Shown in pieces: positions 1 to 7,585 of a stretch of 9,881 nucleotides of DNA. Numbering within the stretch: the first letter of the stretch is position 1; every line of letters starts with the position of its first letter. Below the pieces are notes generated by a model. That model saw nothing but the letters and a program-made list of their open reading frames with translations. It was not told where the DNA came from and searched no databases. A program made the translations under genes and the position numbers. The DNA lies in assembly GCA_035499215.1 (NCBI GenBank), contig DATJZH010000096.1:1-9881 (forward strand), written 5' to 3'. The DNA is from DATJZH01 sp035499215 (GTDB lineage: Bacteria > Actinomycetota > Actinomycetes > Streptosporangiales > Streptosporangiaceae).

Positions 1-762
1 CACCTTGCCGTGCAGGGCCGCGTAGCCAGCGAAAGCGACCGCGTCGATCAGCGCGTGGGCGATGATCAGCGGCATGACCCGGCCCCAGCGCCGGTAGAGG
101 ATGCCGAAGATCACGCCCATCGCCGCATTCCCGAGGAACGCACCGAACCCCTGGTAGAGGTGATAGGAGCCGCGCAGCACGGCGGCGAACAGGATCGCCT
201 TCCACGCCGTCCAGCCCAGCTGGTCCAGCCTGCGCAGCAGGTAGCCGATGACCAGGATCTCTTCCAGCAGCCCGTCGTGCGCCGCGCTGAGGAGCAGCAC
301 CGGGACGCGCCACCAGACGGCCGGCAGGCTCTCCGGGACAACGGTCAGGCTCAGGCCCAGGTGGAACGCGGCCAGGTAAAGTACCAGGCCGCTGCCGCCG
401 ATCAGCGCGGCGAGCACGGCACCACGCGTGAGATCCCTGGCCGGCTGGCTGGCGTCCAGCCCGATGGCGGACGGCGGCTCACCCGACCTCGCCATGAGGT
501 AGAGCACCAGGACGACGGGCGCGAGCGCCTCGGCGATGCTGACCAGTTGCAGGACCAGGTCAAGCCAGCGGTTGGCCGCGAGCGATCCGACCAGGAGTGC
601 CCGCTGGCTGGCCAGGGAACGGGGGGTCAGCAGGGACGCGACGAGGTCGAGCAGCGCGTTCAGGCCGCTGGCACCGAGCGAAACGGCGAATACCGCGAAA
701 ACTTCCCAGCGGAGCAGCCGCGCCGACGGCAGGCGTAGGCTGGTGTTTTCGCCGAGGGCCAC
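1..762 (-). CDS. CPBP-family intramembrane metalloprotease, C-terminal end cut by window edge
   Basis: Reading the minus strand from GTG at 762 gives 254 open residues to the window edge. The protein is hydrophobic with several membrane helices. Three CPBP (Abi/CAAX-protease-like) motifs are visible: a Glu-Glu pair at residues 167-168 (LLEEILVIGYLLRR), a conserved His at 201 in RGSYHLYQG, and HALID at 236-240. In the family the glutamates and histidines form the active site inside the membrane and either cleave prenylated or membrane substrates or act in bacteriocin immunity and signalling; the substrate here is unknown. The third motif lies 15 residues before the edge, so little is missing. 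A TAG at 772-774 limits the start upstream. GTG 762 is the first usable start after it, but no good Shine-Dalgarno precedes it, so the exact start is uncertain. The gene is divergent from the membrane protein at 1022. Confidence 0.88.
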   Translation of the reverse strand, partial: MALGENTSLRLPSARLLRWEVFAVFAVSLGASGLNALLDLVASLLTPRSLASQRALLVGSLAANRWLDLVLQLVSIAEALAPVVLVLYLMARSGEPPSAIGLDASQPARDLTRGAVLAALIGGSGLVLYLAAFHLGLSLTVVPESLPAVWWRVPVLLLSAAHDGLLEEILVIGYLLRRLDQLGWTAWKAILFAAVLRGSYHLYQGFGAFLGNAAMGVIFGILYRRWGRVMPLIIAHALIDAVAFAGYAALHGKV

Positions 763-1021
763 CCGAGGACTCTAGCTGGTGCTGACGGCCGAATCAGTCC
801 GCTGGATCCTGCATGATCGCTGGTTCCGTCGGCGGCTTGCCGGCCGGCCTGCGCGGCTGCGGCGAGCCCGTCCGCGCGAGTCGGCGGGCTGGCGTGGCAG
901 CGGAATGGGGCTGCTGCAGGCGTGATATTTCGGCAAGTCTGCATGGGCCCGGCAGAAATTAACGGATCATGGTATGCCAGGACAAGCTGGAGGAGCGGCG
1001 GAACGCTCGACAAGGGAGCCG
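763..1021. other. Divergent intergenic region
   Basis: About 260 bp between two divergent membrane-protein genes. It should hold a promoter for each. I could not pick a convincing -35/-10 pair on either strand. It contains a GCCGGC-rich patch near 838-850 and an AT-richer stretch at 950-975. No coding frame in it looks real. Confidence 0.5.
1012..1018 (+). promoter_or_regulatory. Ribosome binding site deciding the start of the GT-C-like gene
   Basis: AAGGGAG ends 3 nt before ATG 1022. An in-frame ATG lies further upstream at 974, but no Shine-Dalgarno precedes it and its 16 extra residues look like non-coding sequence. ATG 1022 is therefore preferred. Confidence 0.6.
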
Positions 1022-3118
1022 ATGAACCGAGAAGGCCGTAGCCAGCCCGGCCAGCCCAGTTCCGTGGTTGCCGACACCCTGGACCCGGCAAGCGCTGCCA
1101 CCGATGACTCCACCGCGCGTCCCGGCGGCCACGGCCGCGGCGACGACGCCGCAGGAACCCCGCGGGCCGGCCCGGAGCAGACCGGCACGGTGCGTAACCC
1201 GCCGGTCAGAGCCCGCTGGAGCCGGCTGCGCGCAGCACTTCGGCGCCCCGCCGCTGGTCATCTCGCGCTGCTGGCGGCGTATGTAGCCGCGGGCATCGCG
1301 GTGACCTGGCCGAGGGCCGCGTACCTGACCGAACATGTGCTGCCCAGGAACCTCGACGTGGCCAGCTACGTCTGGGGCTTCTACTGGATAGCTCATCAGG
1401 TCACGCATCCGGGCAACCCGTTCTTCACGCGCTACCTGGCTGCCCCGGTCGGCCTCCAGCTGGGCTTCGACACCCTGATGCCGCTGCCAGGGTGGCTGAT
1501 GACGCCGGTCACGCTCCTGTTCGGCCCGTCAGCCTCCTTCAGCCTGCTGACGATCATCGCGCCAGGTCTGCTGTGCTATGTCATGTACCGGGCGGCCCGG
1601 CTCTGGCTGGCCGTCCCTGGAGCGATCGCCGCCGGCGCGTTCTTCGGCCTGTCCACAATGCTGACCTGGCAGAACTGGTACCACCTCAACATCGCGCTGG
1701 GCGCGCTGTTCCTCCCGATGACGCTGGAGGCGGCCGTCCTGCTGCGCCGCCGCCCCACCGTGGCGCGCGGCATCATCCTGGGCCTGGTGCTCGGCGCATC
1801 GGTCCTGGTGAACCAGGAGTCAGCGGTGCTGGCGGTGCTGCTCGCCGTCGTCCTGCTGGTTCCGTGGCTGATCATCAAGCTGGTCCGGGATCGGGCACTG
1901 GCGCGGGCCAGCGTTCTGCCCTGGGCGCTCGGCGCCCTCGTGGCTGCCGTGGTCGCCGCGCCGGAGCTCATCGCGATGGCGCAGCAGGCGATCGCCGGCG
2001 GCGCGACCGTCCCGGCCACGGAACTAGCCCAGACCTACGGCATGTACGGAATCGGCCTGCCCACGCTGTTCTCGCCGTCGCCGCGGCTGACCGTTCTCGG
2101 GCTCGGCCGCCTCCATCTGGGTCCGCAGCTGGCTACTTTCGGGCTCGGCCACACCGTTTCTTACAGCTTCAGCCAGCCGAACGAGGGGATGCCCACCTTC
2201 GGCGTGGTGCTCAGCGCGCTGGCGCTAGCCGGGCTGGCGCTAGGCTGGCGGCGCCGCAGTTCGTGGTGGCTCGCCCTGCTGTGGCTGGGTTCCGCGGTGC
2301 TCGCGCTCGGGCCGACCCTGATGGTCGGCTCCCGGGTGTACCTGCCGCTGAAGACCGTCTGGCACGGCGTCGGCCTGTCCAGCCTGATGCCGTACACCTG
2401 GCTGGTCCGGATACCGGGACTGTCGGCTCTGCGCGAGGCCGACCGAATCGCCGTGCTCGGGCTGGTGGGTGCCGCCGTGCTGGCCGGGTACGCGGTGGAC
2501 TGGCTCGCCCGCCGCCGGCGCACCTGGCCGGTGATAGCGGTGGTGCTGGCCCTCGGCGCGCTGGAAGCCGGATACTCGCCGCCCCCCGCCGCGGAGCAGA
2601 CGATGCGGACCACGCTGCCGGCCCTGGACCAGCCGATCGCGGCCGATCACTCCCGCTCGATCGTCCTCGACGTGCCTTTCGGCCTGCGCGGCGGCGGCCT
2701 GGGCCTCTACGGGCAGCCCATCCATGCCCGGGCGCTGCTCCTGGCCACCGGCGACGGCCATCCGCGAACTATCTCCTACAGTTCCTGGGTGCCCTACCCG
2801 ACGCGAGCCGGGATCGACCGGCATGCGTTCTATCACTGGCTGATGGCCGCCCAGAAAGGGATCAGGGCCGACCGGACGGAGCTCGCGGCGGCCCGGGCGG
2901 ACCTGCTCCGCCTTCACATTGGCTGGCTGATGGTCTGGCAGTCGGAGCGCCCTTCGGTGGAGAATTACCTGTACGACACGGGCCTGCGGTATGACTACCA
3001 GGTGTACGGGGTCACTGTGTTCCGGCCGCGGCAGGTTCCCGCGAAACGCGGGCATCACGGCGCCTTGTCCGCCGGCTGGCACCCGGCTAGGCTCAGGGCG
3101 CCGTCGGCGGCCCGGTAG
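1022..3118 (+). CDS. Polytopic membrane protein, probable GT-C type glycosyltransferase
   Basis: 698 residues from ATG 1022. Residues 1-70 are polar and probably disordered in the cytoplasm. From about residue 80 to 515 there are roughly ten or more hydrophobic helices, followed by a soluble C-terminal domain of about 180 residues. The first extra-membrane loop has an Asp at 112 (NLDVASYVWGFYW), then a His/Asn-Pro segment (THPGNPFFTRYL) and PVGLQLGFD. This arrangement is typical of GT-C enzymes that use polyprenyl-phosphate sugars, where the loop-1 Asp is catalytic. The segment LREADRIAVLGLVGAAVLAGY (about 470-490) matches a recurrent pattern in uncharacterised actinobacterial membrane proteins of this kind. 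By inference it may transfer a sugar to a lipid, protein or wall polymer at the outer face of the membrane. Donor and acceptor cannot be read from sequence. The next gene follows 56 bp downstream on the same strand and may be co-transcribed. Confidence 0.75.
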   Translation: MNREGRSQPGQPSSVVADTLDPASAATDDSTARPGGHGRGDDAAGTPRAGPEQTGTVRNPPVRARWSRLRAALRRPAAGHLALLAAYVAAGIAVTWPRAAYLTEHVLPRNLDVASYVWGFYWIAHQVTHPGNPFFTRYLAAPVGLQLGFDTLMPLPGWLMTPVTLLFGPSASFSLLTIIAPGLLCYVMYRAARLWLAVPGAIAAGAFFGLSTMLTWQNWYHLNIALGALFLPMTLEAAVLLRRRPTVARGIILGLVLGASVLVNQESAVLAVLLAVVLLVPWLIIKLVRDRALARASVLPWALGALVAAVVAAPELIAMAQQAIAGGATVPATELAQTYGMYGIGLPTLFSPSPRLTVLGLGRLHLGPQLATFGLGHTVSYSFSQPNEGMPTFGVVLSALALAGLALGWRRRSSWWLALLWLGSAVLALGPTLMVGSRVYLPLKTVWHGVGLSSLMPYTWLVRIPGLSALREADRIAVLGLVGAAVLAGYAVDWLARRRRTWPVIAVVLALGALEAGYSPPPAAEQTMRTTLPALDQPIAADHSRSIVLDVPFGLRGGGLGLYGQPIHARALLLATGDGHPRTISYSSWVPYPTRAGIDRHAFYHWLMAAQKGIRADRTELAAARADLLRLHIGWLMVWQSERPSVENYLYDTGLRYDYQVYGVTVFRPRQVPAKRGHHGALSAGWHPARLRAPSAAR

Positions 3119-3174
3119 CGCGCTAAGCCAGCCGAGGCACCTCACCGGCAGGCGGCGCGCATGAGGAGCGGGAG

Positions 3175-3663
3175 ATGTACGAGGCTTACCCGGGCGGAGC
3201 GCAGATGCCGGAGCAGCAGCGCCCGCCGGCGCCCGCTTCGGTGCTGACTGCAGTCAAGCTGATGTACGCCGGCGCAGCGGTGAGCCTGTTGGGCCTCATC
3301 CTCAACCTGGTGACCGCCGGCAGCATCAAGACCGCGATTCGCAAGGCGGACCCCAGCTTCACCTCGACCCAGGTGCACAATGCCGAAATCGTGGCGATCA
3401 CCGCCATAATTGTCGAAGCCCTCCTCGGCGTCGGGCTGTGGCTCTGGATGGCCTGGGCCAATAAGCGCGGCAGGAACTGGGCCAGGATCGTCGCATCGGT
3501 GCTGTTCGCGCTCAATACGCTGTTCCTGGTGATCAACCTCGCCCGGCCGCACGCCGTGGTGGGATTGCTGTATGACGTGGTCATCTGGCTCATCGGGCTT
3601 GGCGCCATCATCTTCCTGTGGCGGAAGGACTCGAATCCCTACTTCGAGGCGCCCAGGGCCTGA
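3175..3663 (+). CDS. Small four-helix membrane protein of unknown function
   Basis: 162 residues from ATG 3175, preceded by AGGAG at a good distance. A proline-rich N-terminal stretch of about 20 residues is followed by a hydrophobic helix (residues about 22-45), a polar loop rich in Lys/Asp/Gln, then three more helices at about 75-97, 102-123 and 127-147. The tail is charged (WRKDSNPYFEAPRA). The design resembles small four-helix membrane proteins common in actinobacteria, but I do not recognise a named family and no catalytic motif is visible. It shares strand with the GT-C-like gene 56 bp upstream, which suggests an operon, though no functional link is shown. ATG 3208 is a less likely alternative start. 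Confidence 0.8.
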   Translation: MYEAYPGGAQMPEQQRPPAPASVLTAVKLMYAGAAVSLLGLILNLVTAGSIKTAIRKADPSFTSTQVHNAEIVAITAIIVEALLGVGLWLWMAWANKRGRNWARIVASVLFALNTLFLVINLARPHAVVGLLYDVVIWLIGLGAIIFLWRKDSNPYFEAPRA

Positions 3664-3835
3664 CCCAGGGGCGACTGGAACCCGGTCTCTCGAAGCTCAG
3701 CCAGGCCGCCGCGCCAGCCGGCCTTGCCATGATCAACAAGATCCTCAAGCGCGATCACGACCAGCTGGCCGCAGCCCGAAGACCGGTTTCCCGATCGTGT
3801 GAACCTGCGCCGCGGCTGGCGCGTCATTCCTTCGT

Positions 3836-3866
3836 GAGGCCCGGCGGGAGCGGGGCGCCGGGCCTC
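3836..3866. terminator. Stem-loop between convergent genes, likely bidirectional terminator
   Basis: A perfect 11-bp inverted repeat, GAGGCCCGGCG at 3836-3846 and CGCCGGGCCTC at 3856-3866, with a 9-nt loop. A T-richer stretch follows on the plus strand (CTCATTCATTCT). It sits between the stop of the four-helix protein (3663) and the stop of the phosphotransferase (3883), so it can end transcription from either side. Confidence 0.8.
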
Positions 3867-3882
3867 CTCATTCATTCTGGTG

Positions 3883-5016
3883 TCAGCATTCGTTCTGGTA
3901 TAAGCGACTCGCCAGTAACGAGCGGGATTTTCGGGTTCCGCCAGTCAGGTCCCCGTCCAGCAGCTGGTGCGCGCGATCGATCAGCACGGGCACAGCCTGG
4001 CCTTCCAGTTCGAAACCCGCACCGACTGTCTTGTGCTGCAGGAATCTCGCGTGAATGCCCTCGAGCACCACCGCCAGCTTGAAACAGCCGAACGCCATGT
4101 AATAGCCGATGCCCGAGATGTCGCGCCCGGTCAGCTCCGCATACCGGGCGGCAAGCTCGGCCCTGGTGAAGAAGCCGGGCAGCGCCGTGACATCAGCGCC
4201 TACGTTGATCTTCAGCCAGTCGTCCTCGCCGGGGCCAGCCCAGTACACCAGCGTGAGGCCGAGGTCGGCCAGCGGATCGCCGCGGGTGGACATCTCCCAG
4301 TCGATCACCGCCGCGACCGACGGCTGACGCCCCAGCGTGATCAGCATGTTATCCAGGCGAAAGTCGCCATGGACCAGGGTGCCGTCCGCTGACTCGGGCA
4401 GCCCGGCGGTCAGCCGCTGCACCAGGAGTTCATAGCCGGGCATCTCGCGGGTGGCCGACAGGTGCCACTGCCGCTGCCAGCGTGCGAGCTGCCGCGGCAG
4501 GTAGCCATCCGGCCGGCCGAACTCGGTCAGGCCGACAGCATCGATGTCGACGGCGTGAATCGCCGCCAGCATCTCGGCCGCCCGCTCCGACAGCTGCCTG
4601 GCCTGGCCCGGGCGCAGCTGCAGTGCCGCCTCGCGGCTGTGCAGCACCACGCCGTCTAGGTACTCCATCAGGTAGAACGGCGCGCCGATAATCTCAGCGT
4701 CCGCGCAGAGCGCGACCGGGTGCGGCACCGGGACGTCAGTGCCGTCCAGGGCGGTCAGCACCCGGTACTCCCGCGCCATGTCGTGCGCGGTGGGCAGCAC
4801 ATGCCCGAGCGGCGGCCGGCGCAGCACCAGCCGGCCGCGGCTCAGGTCCAGCCGGTATGTCAGGTTCGAGCGGCCGCCTGCGATCAGTGTCACGCCCTGC
4901 AGATCGCCGGCATCCGCCGCCGCGCTGCGACTGAGCCATGCCGCTAGCCGGGCCGGATGCGTCACGCCGGGCACACCGGGGACATCGAGCGCGTCGGGGA
5001 TGCTCTCGCCGGTCAT
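3883..5016 (-). CDS. APH-type phosphotransferase, ACAD10/11-like kinase family
   Basis: 377 residues with the aminoglycoside-phosphotransferase fold. Visible motifs are GGRSNLTYRL (residues 47-56, nucleotide-binding loop), VLRRPPLGHVL (64-74) with a following Glu in REYRVL (83), the catalytic loop LVHGDFRLDNML (214-225; Asp218, Asn223) and the metal-binding VIDWEMSTRGDPLADLG (237-253; Asp239). The VLRRPP and DWEMSTRGDPLADLG signatures fit the branch fused to acyl-CoA dehydrogenases in ACAD10/11, whose kinase domain acts on hydroxyacyl-CoA, rather than true antibiotic-resistance enzymes. The substrate here is not known, and no acyl-CoA dehydrogenase lies in the window. ATG 5016 is preceded by GAGGTG at a rather short spacing. 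The last 20 residues (TRKSRSLLASRLYQNEC) form a polar tail outside the family core. It is divergent from the amidase-like gene and convergent with the membrane genes. Confidence 0.88.
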   Translation of the reverse strand: MTGESIPDALDVPGVPGVTHPARLAAWLSRSAAADAGDLQGVTLIAGGRSNLTYRLDLSRGRLVLRRPPLGHVLPTAHDMAREYRVLTALDGTDVPVPHPVALCADAEIIGAPFYLMEYLDGVVLHSREAALQLRPGQARQLSERAAEMLAAIHAVDIDAVGLTEFGRPDGYLPRQLARWQRQWHLSATREMPGYELLVQRLTAGLPESADGTLVHGDFRLDNMLITLGRQPSVAAVIDWEMSTRGDPLADLGLTLVYWAGPGEDDWLKINVGADVTALPGFFTRAELAARYAELTGRDISGIGYYMAFGCFKLAVVLEGIHARFLQHKTVGAGFELEGQAVPVLIDRAHQLLDGDLTGGTRKSRSLLASRLYQNEC

Positions 5017-5199
5017 TACCCACCTCGCCTGGCTGTCGGCCGTCGCTTATTCGCACTTGCCCCAATGACCGCCTCTCAGCGCAGCACCGCGCCTGGGCCA
5101 GATTATTTCGTCTGGCTGCCGTATGGGGGCCTGGACTAATTCGCCGGCCTAGCGTAGGGAGGTATCCAGGGGGGCCGGGCACCCGGCGGTCTTGGCCAT

Positions 5200-5204
5200 G
5201 GAGG
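5200..5204 (+). promoter_or_regulatory. Ribosome binding site deciding a TTG start
   Basis: GGAGG lies 7 nt before TTG 5212, an ideal distance. The next in-frame ATG (5227) has no such site, so the TTG start is preferred. Confidence 0.65.
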
Positions 5205-5211
5205 GGGAGCA

Positions 5212-5961
5212 TTGAGCGACGCATGGATGTCCGGGATCAGCCAGCTCCGGTCAGCAGCAGACGGCGGGCGGTTAGGCGGCGGGGCCCCGCGCGTGGTGTG
5301 GCAGTCCCTGGATGCCGACCCGCGCATCGTGTCGGCGCGGTCGGCAGCCCAGCGCATCATCGAGCTCGGCTGCGCCAGCCATCTGGTGTGGAATCCGCTG
5401 ACCGGCGACATCGTGCAGCTGATCCCGATCGTCCGGGCCGCCTGCAGTCTGGGCTCGCCGGCGGGCCTGCCGCCCACCTGTCCGCCGGGTCCCGAGCAGG
5501 CAGTGACCATCCCGCGGCCAGCTGAGCTGGCTGCCACGGCGCGCGGCGAGGTCTTCCTGGCGAGAGTCAACACCGAGGGGCGGCTCTGCGTTCAGATCGC
5601 CGTGGTGGCTCACGCCTGGGAGCCCTTTACCGCGGGCTCGCTGGCCGGGCGGGAGGCGATCATGCACTGGCTGGATTCCTGGCAGATCCCGCGCAGCTGG
5701 CCGGCCGGCCAGCCCTCGGCGTTCCCGCACGGAGTCGCGGCCGCGCGCAGCCGCAGGCTCTGGGCGCACGGCGGCCATTTCGGCGCGTCCCAGGTCCCTG
5801 GCTCGCTGGCAGCCGGCCCGGGCGCTCTGGACATCGAGCGGCTCACCAGCGCCACGGCGCGCCCGGCCCCGTCCGAGCGTGCCAGCCGCCACCGAGATGA
5901 TCTCGCGGAGATCTTCAGCTCCCGCCTGGAAGCGCACGCTCCGCTGAGCCGGGCCGGCTGA
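5212..5961 (+). CDS. Peptidoglycan amidase/PGRP-like protein with degenerate zinc site
   Basis: 249 residues from TTG 5212, with no signal peptide or membrane helix. The layout resembles N-acetylmuramoyl-L-alanine amidase domains used in phage-type and actinobacterial lysins: RVVWQS near residues 27-32, SHLVWNPLTGDIVQLIP (56-72), EGRLCVQIAVV (122-132), a helix IMHWLDSWQIPRSWPAG (150-166), and GGHFGASQVPGSLAAGPGALD (187-207). In active members I know, the first block carries a zinc-binding His (WH) and the last reads like GHSHVPEN-HWDPG. Here these positions appear to be Gln31, Ala and Gly, so the zinc ligands seem lost. By inference it is a non-catalytic, cytoplasmic relative or binding protein. 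A disordered tail follows residue 213. It converges on the sigma gene, and its stop lies inside a 30-bp tandem repeat. Confidence 0.65.
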   Translation: MSDAWMSGISQLRSAADGGRLGGGAPRVVWQSLDADPRIVSARSAAQRIIELGCASHLVWNPLTGDIVQLIPIVRAACSLGSPAGLPPTCPPGPEQAVTIPRPAELAATARGEVFLARVNTEGRLCVQIAVVAHAWEPFTAGSLAGREAIMHWLDSWQIPRSWPAGQPSAFPHGVAAARSRRLWAHGGHFGASQVPGSLAAGPGALDIERLTSATARPAPSERASRHRDDLAEIFSSRLEAHAPLSRAG

Positions 5962-6013
5962 GTCTCCCCCGGCTGACCGACTGCCGGCTGAGTCACCCCC
6001 GGCTGACCGACTG
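5954..6013. repeat. 30-bp tandem direct duplication across two convergent stop codons
   Basis: Copies 5954-5983 and 5984-6013 are directly adjacent and differ at one base only (T5965 versus A5995). Each begins CCGGCTGAGTC and ends GGCTGACCGACTG. The first copy carries the TGA of the amidase-like gene (5959-5961). The second carries the TGA of the sigma gene (complement of 5993-5995), and the single mismatch falls in that stop codon. The length, 30 bp, is a multiple of three. Confidence 0.95.
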
Positions 6014-7216
6014 ACAGCCCCGCCGCAGGAGCTCGCGCTCGGCGGTGTTCTGGGTGAGGGAGATCGCCTGCTCGTAGGCCAGTGCCGCCTCCGCGCTGCG
6101 GTCCGTGCGTCGGAGCAGGTCGGCGCGGATGGCGTGGAACAGGTAGTAGCCATCGAGGTCGAGGGAATCGACAAGGGCCAGTGCCGCGCCGGGTCCGTCC
6201 ACCTCGGCCACCGCGACAGCCCGGTTGAGCGCGACGACCGGGCTCGGCGCGAGCGCCGCGAGCTGGTCATACAGCTGCAGGATCTGCCGCCAGTCGGTGG
6301 CAGCCGCGGCCCGGGCGTCACTGTGCACGGCATTGATCGCTGCCTGGACCTGGTAGGGACCGGGCTGGCCCCGCCGCAGGCATCGCCGGACGATGGCCTG
6401 GCCTTCGGCGATGAGACCGCCGTCCCACAGCCCGCGGTCCTGGTCGGCGAGCGGCACGATGTCGCCGGCCGGGGCAATGCGGGCGCCCCGCCGCGACTCG
6501 GCGAGCAGCATGAGCGCGAGGAGTCCCATGACTTCTGGCTCGTCGGGCATGAGCTCGGCCAGCAGCCGTGCAAGGCGGATGGCCTCCGCGCAGAGGTCCT
6601 CGCGGATATGCCGGTCCCCCGTGCTCGCCGCATAGCCCTCGTTGAAGATGAGGTAAACGACCGCCAGCACGCCTCGCAGGCGGCCCGGCAACTCGGTCCT
6701 GGCCGGGACCCGGTACGGGATCCGGGCATCGCGGATCTTGCCCTTCGCCCGGACAAGCCGCTGGGCCATGGTCGGTTCGGGCACCAGGAAGGCGCGGGCG
6801 ATCTCCGCCGTGCTGAGCCCGCCAAGGAGCCGGAGTGTCAGCGCGACCTGAGCGGCGGCGGAGAGCGCGGGATGACAGCAGGTGAAGATCAGGCGCAGCT
6901 GGTCGTCGCGCACCGCGCCTTCCTCGGCCGGCTCACCGCGAGCATGCAGCAGGGCGGCCCGGGCGTGCCGGTCCTGCCGGGACGCTTCCCGGCGGAGCCG
7001 GTCGATCGCCCGGTTCCGGGCCGTGGTGATGATCCATCCCGCTGGACTCGGGGGCAGTCCGGTGGACGGCCACCGCTGTACCGCCGCGGCGAACGCGTCC
7101 TGGACCGCATCCTCGGCGATATCGAGGTCACCGAAGGCGCGGGCCAGGACCGCGATCGCCCGACCGTATTCAGCCCGGAACACCTGTCCGATCTCGGCAG
7201 CGGATACACGCGGCAT
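5993..7216 (-). CDS. ECF42-group RNA polymerase sigma factor with C-terminal extension
   Basis: 407 residues, about twice the length of a minimal ECF sigma. Region 2 is at about 10-78 (VFRAEYGRAIAVLARAFGD, AEDAVQDAF, PAGWIITTARNRAIDRLRRE) and binds core polymerase and the -10 element. Region 4 is at about 105-165 (LRLIFTCCHPALS, LLGGLSTAEIARAFLVPEPTMAQRLVRAKGKI) and binds the -35. An extension follows with VVYLIFNEGYAAS (187-199), PLADQDRGLWDGGLIAEG and TPR-like helices to the end, diagnostic of ECF42 (DUF6596 type). ECF42 sigmas lack an anti-sigma partner; the extension is thought to control activity. The partner DGPF gene lies 8 bp upstream. There is only a weak Shine-Dalgarno before ATG 7216, so translation is probably coupled to that gene. 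The last residues (GCQSVSRG) depart from the usual helical ending and are encoded at a tandem duplication. Confidence 0.92.
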   Translation of the reverse strand: MPRVSAAEIGQVFRAEYGRAIAVLARAFGDLDIAEDAVQDAFAAAVQRWPSTGLPPSPAGWIITTARNRAIDRLRREASRQDRHARAALLHARGEPAEEGAVRDDQLRLIFTCCHPALSAAAQVALTLRLLGGLSTAEIARAFLVPEPTMAQRLVRAKGKIRDARIPYRVPARTELPGRLRGVLAVVYLIFNEGYAASTGDRHIREDLCAEAIRLARLLAELMPDEPEVMGLLALMLLAESRRGARIAPAGDIVPLADQDRGLWDGGLIAEGQAIVRRCLRRGQPGPYQVQAAINAVHSDARAAAATDWRQILQLYDQLAALAPSPVVALNRAVAVAEVDGPGAALALVDSLDLDGYYLFHAIRADLLRRTDRSAEAALAYEQAISLTQNTAERELLRRGCQSVSRG

Positions 7217-7224
7217 GTCAGGAA

Positions 7225-7578
7225 TCAGCCGTCAGCGCCGTTCCTGAAGGGCCGCACCTCGATGGGAAGGGTAGTCACCCGGCTGAGTTTACGGGCCCAC
7301 TCGAGCGCAGCATCGAGATCGGGCACGTCGATGATGGTGAACCCGCCAAGGTATTCCTTGCCCTCGGCGAACGGGCCGTCGGTCGTGACCACCTCTCCGC
7401 CGCGCTCGCGCACCACCGTGGCCGCACTCTGCGGATACAGGCCGCCGGCGAAGACCCACGTGCCCGCAGCCTTCATCTCCTCGTTCAGAGCGTCGAGTTC
7501 GGCTGATACCTTCGCCAGGACCTCGGGCGCGGGAAGTGGCCCGTCGGGCTGATAGACACTCAGCAGGTACTGCGGCAT
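7225..7578 (-). CDS. YCII-related DGPF-domain protein, ECF42 partner
   Basis: 117 residues, a normal size for a single YCII domain (dimeric alpha-beta ferredoxin-like fold). The sequence opens MPQYLLSVYQPDGPLP, and the signature TTDGPFAEGKEYLGGF is at residues 65-80, giving the family its DGPF name. It ends in an Ala/Trp-rich helix (DAALEWARKL) and a short strand (PIEVRPF). The biochemical role is unknown; YCII relatives may be small enzymes or binding proteins. Genes of this type regularly accompany ECF42 sigma factors and are regarded as their targets rather than regulators. ATG 7578 has an excellent AAGGAGGA 7 nt upstream (7586-7593), which fixes the start although the frame stays open further upstream. 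It is the first gene of a two-gene operon with the sigma factor. Confidence 0.92.
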   Translation of the reverse strand: MPQYLLSVYQPDGPLPAPEVLAKVSAELDALNEEMKAAGTWVFAGGLYPQSAATVVRERGGEVVTTDGPFAEGKEYLGGFTIIDVPDLDAALEWARKLSRVTTLPIEVRPFRNGADG

Positions 7579-7585
7579 CTTGTGT

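Noticed and set aside
1492..2994. Long open frame inside the GT-C-like gene, +1 relative frame
   Set aside because: Arg/Pro/Gly/Ala-rich translation typical of out-of-frame high-GC sequence; the other frame gives clear membrane helices.
4546..4551. TGTCGA hexamer as another ECF42 promoter
   Set aside because: It lies inside the phosphotransferase coding region and has no CG(A/T)C at the right spacing.
5174..5187. GCCGGG-CA-CCCGGC inverted repeat before the amidase-like gene
   Set aside because: The 2-nt loop is too tight and such repeats are expected at this GC content.
5989..5995. TGAGTCA palindrome-like element in the tandem repeat
   Set aside because: Best explained as part of the duplicated stop-codon region; no evidence for a binding site.
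5272..6825. 517-codon minus-strand open frame across the amidase-like and sigma genes
   Set aside because: Low-complexity Ser/Arg translation with no motifs; it overlaps two genes with recognisable families.
6134..7552. 472-codon plus-strand open frame antisense to sigma and DGPF genes
   Set aside because: Antisense shadow of two well-supported genes; composition is not protein-like.
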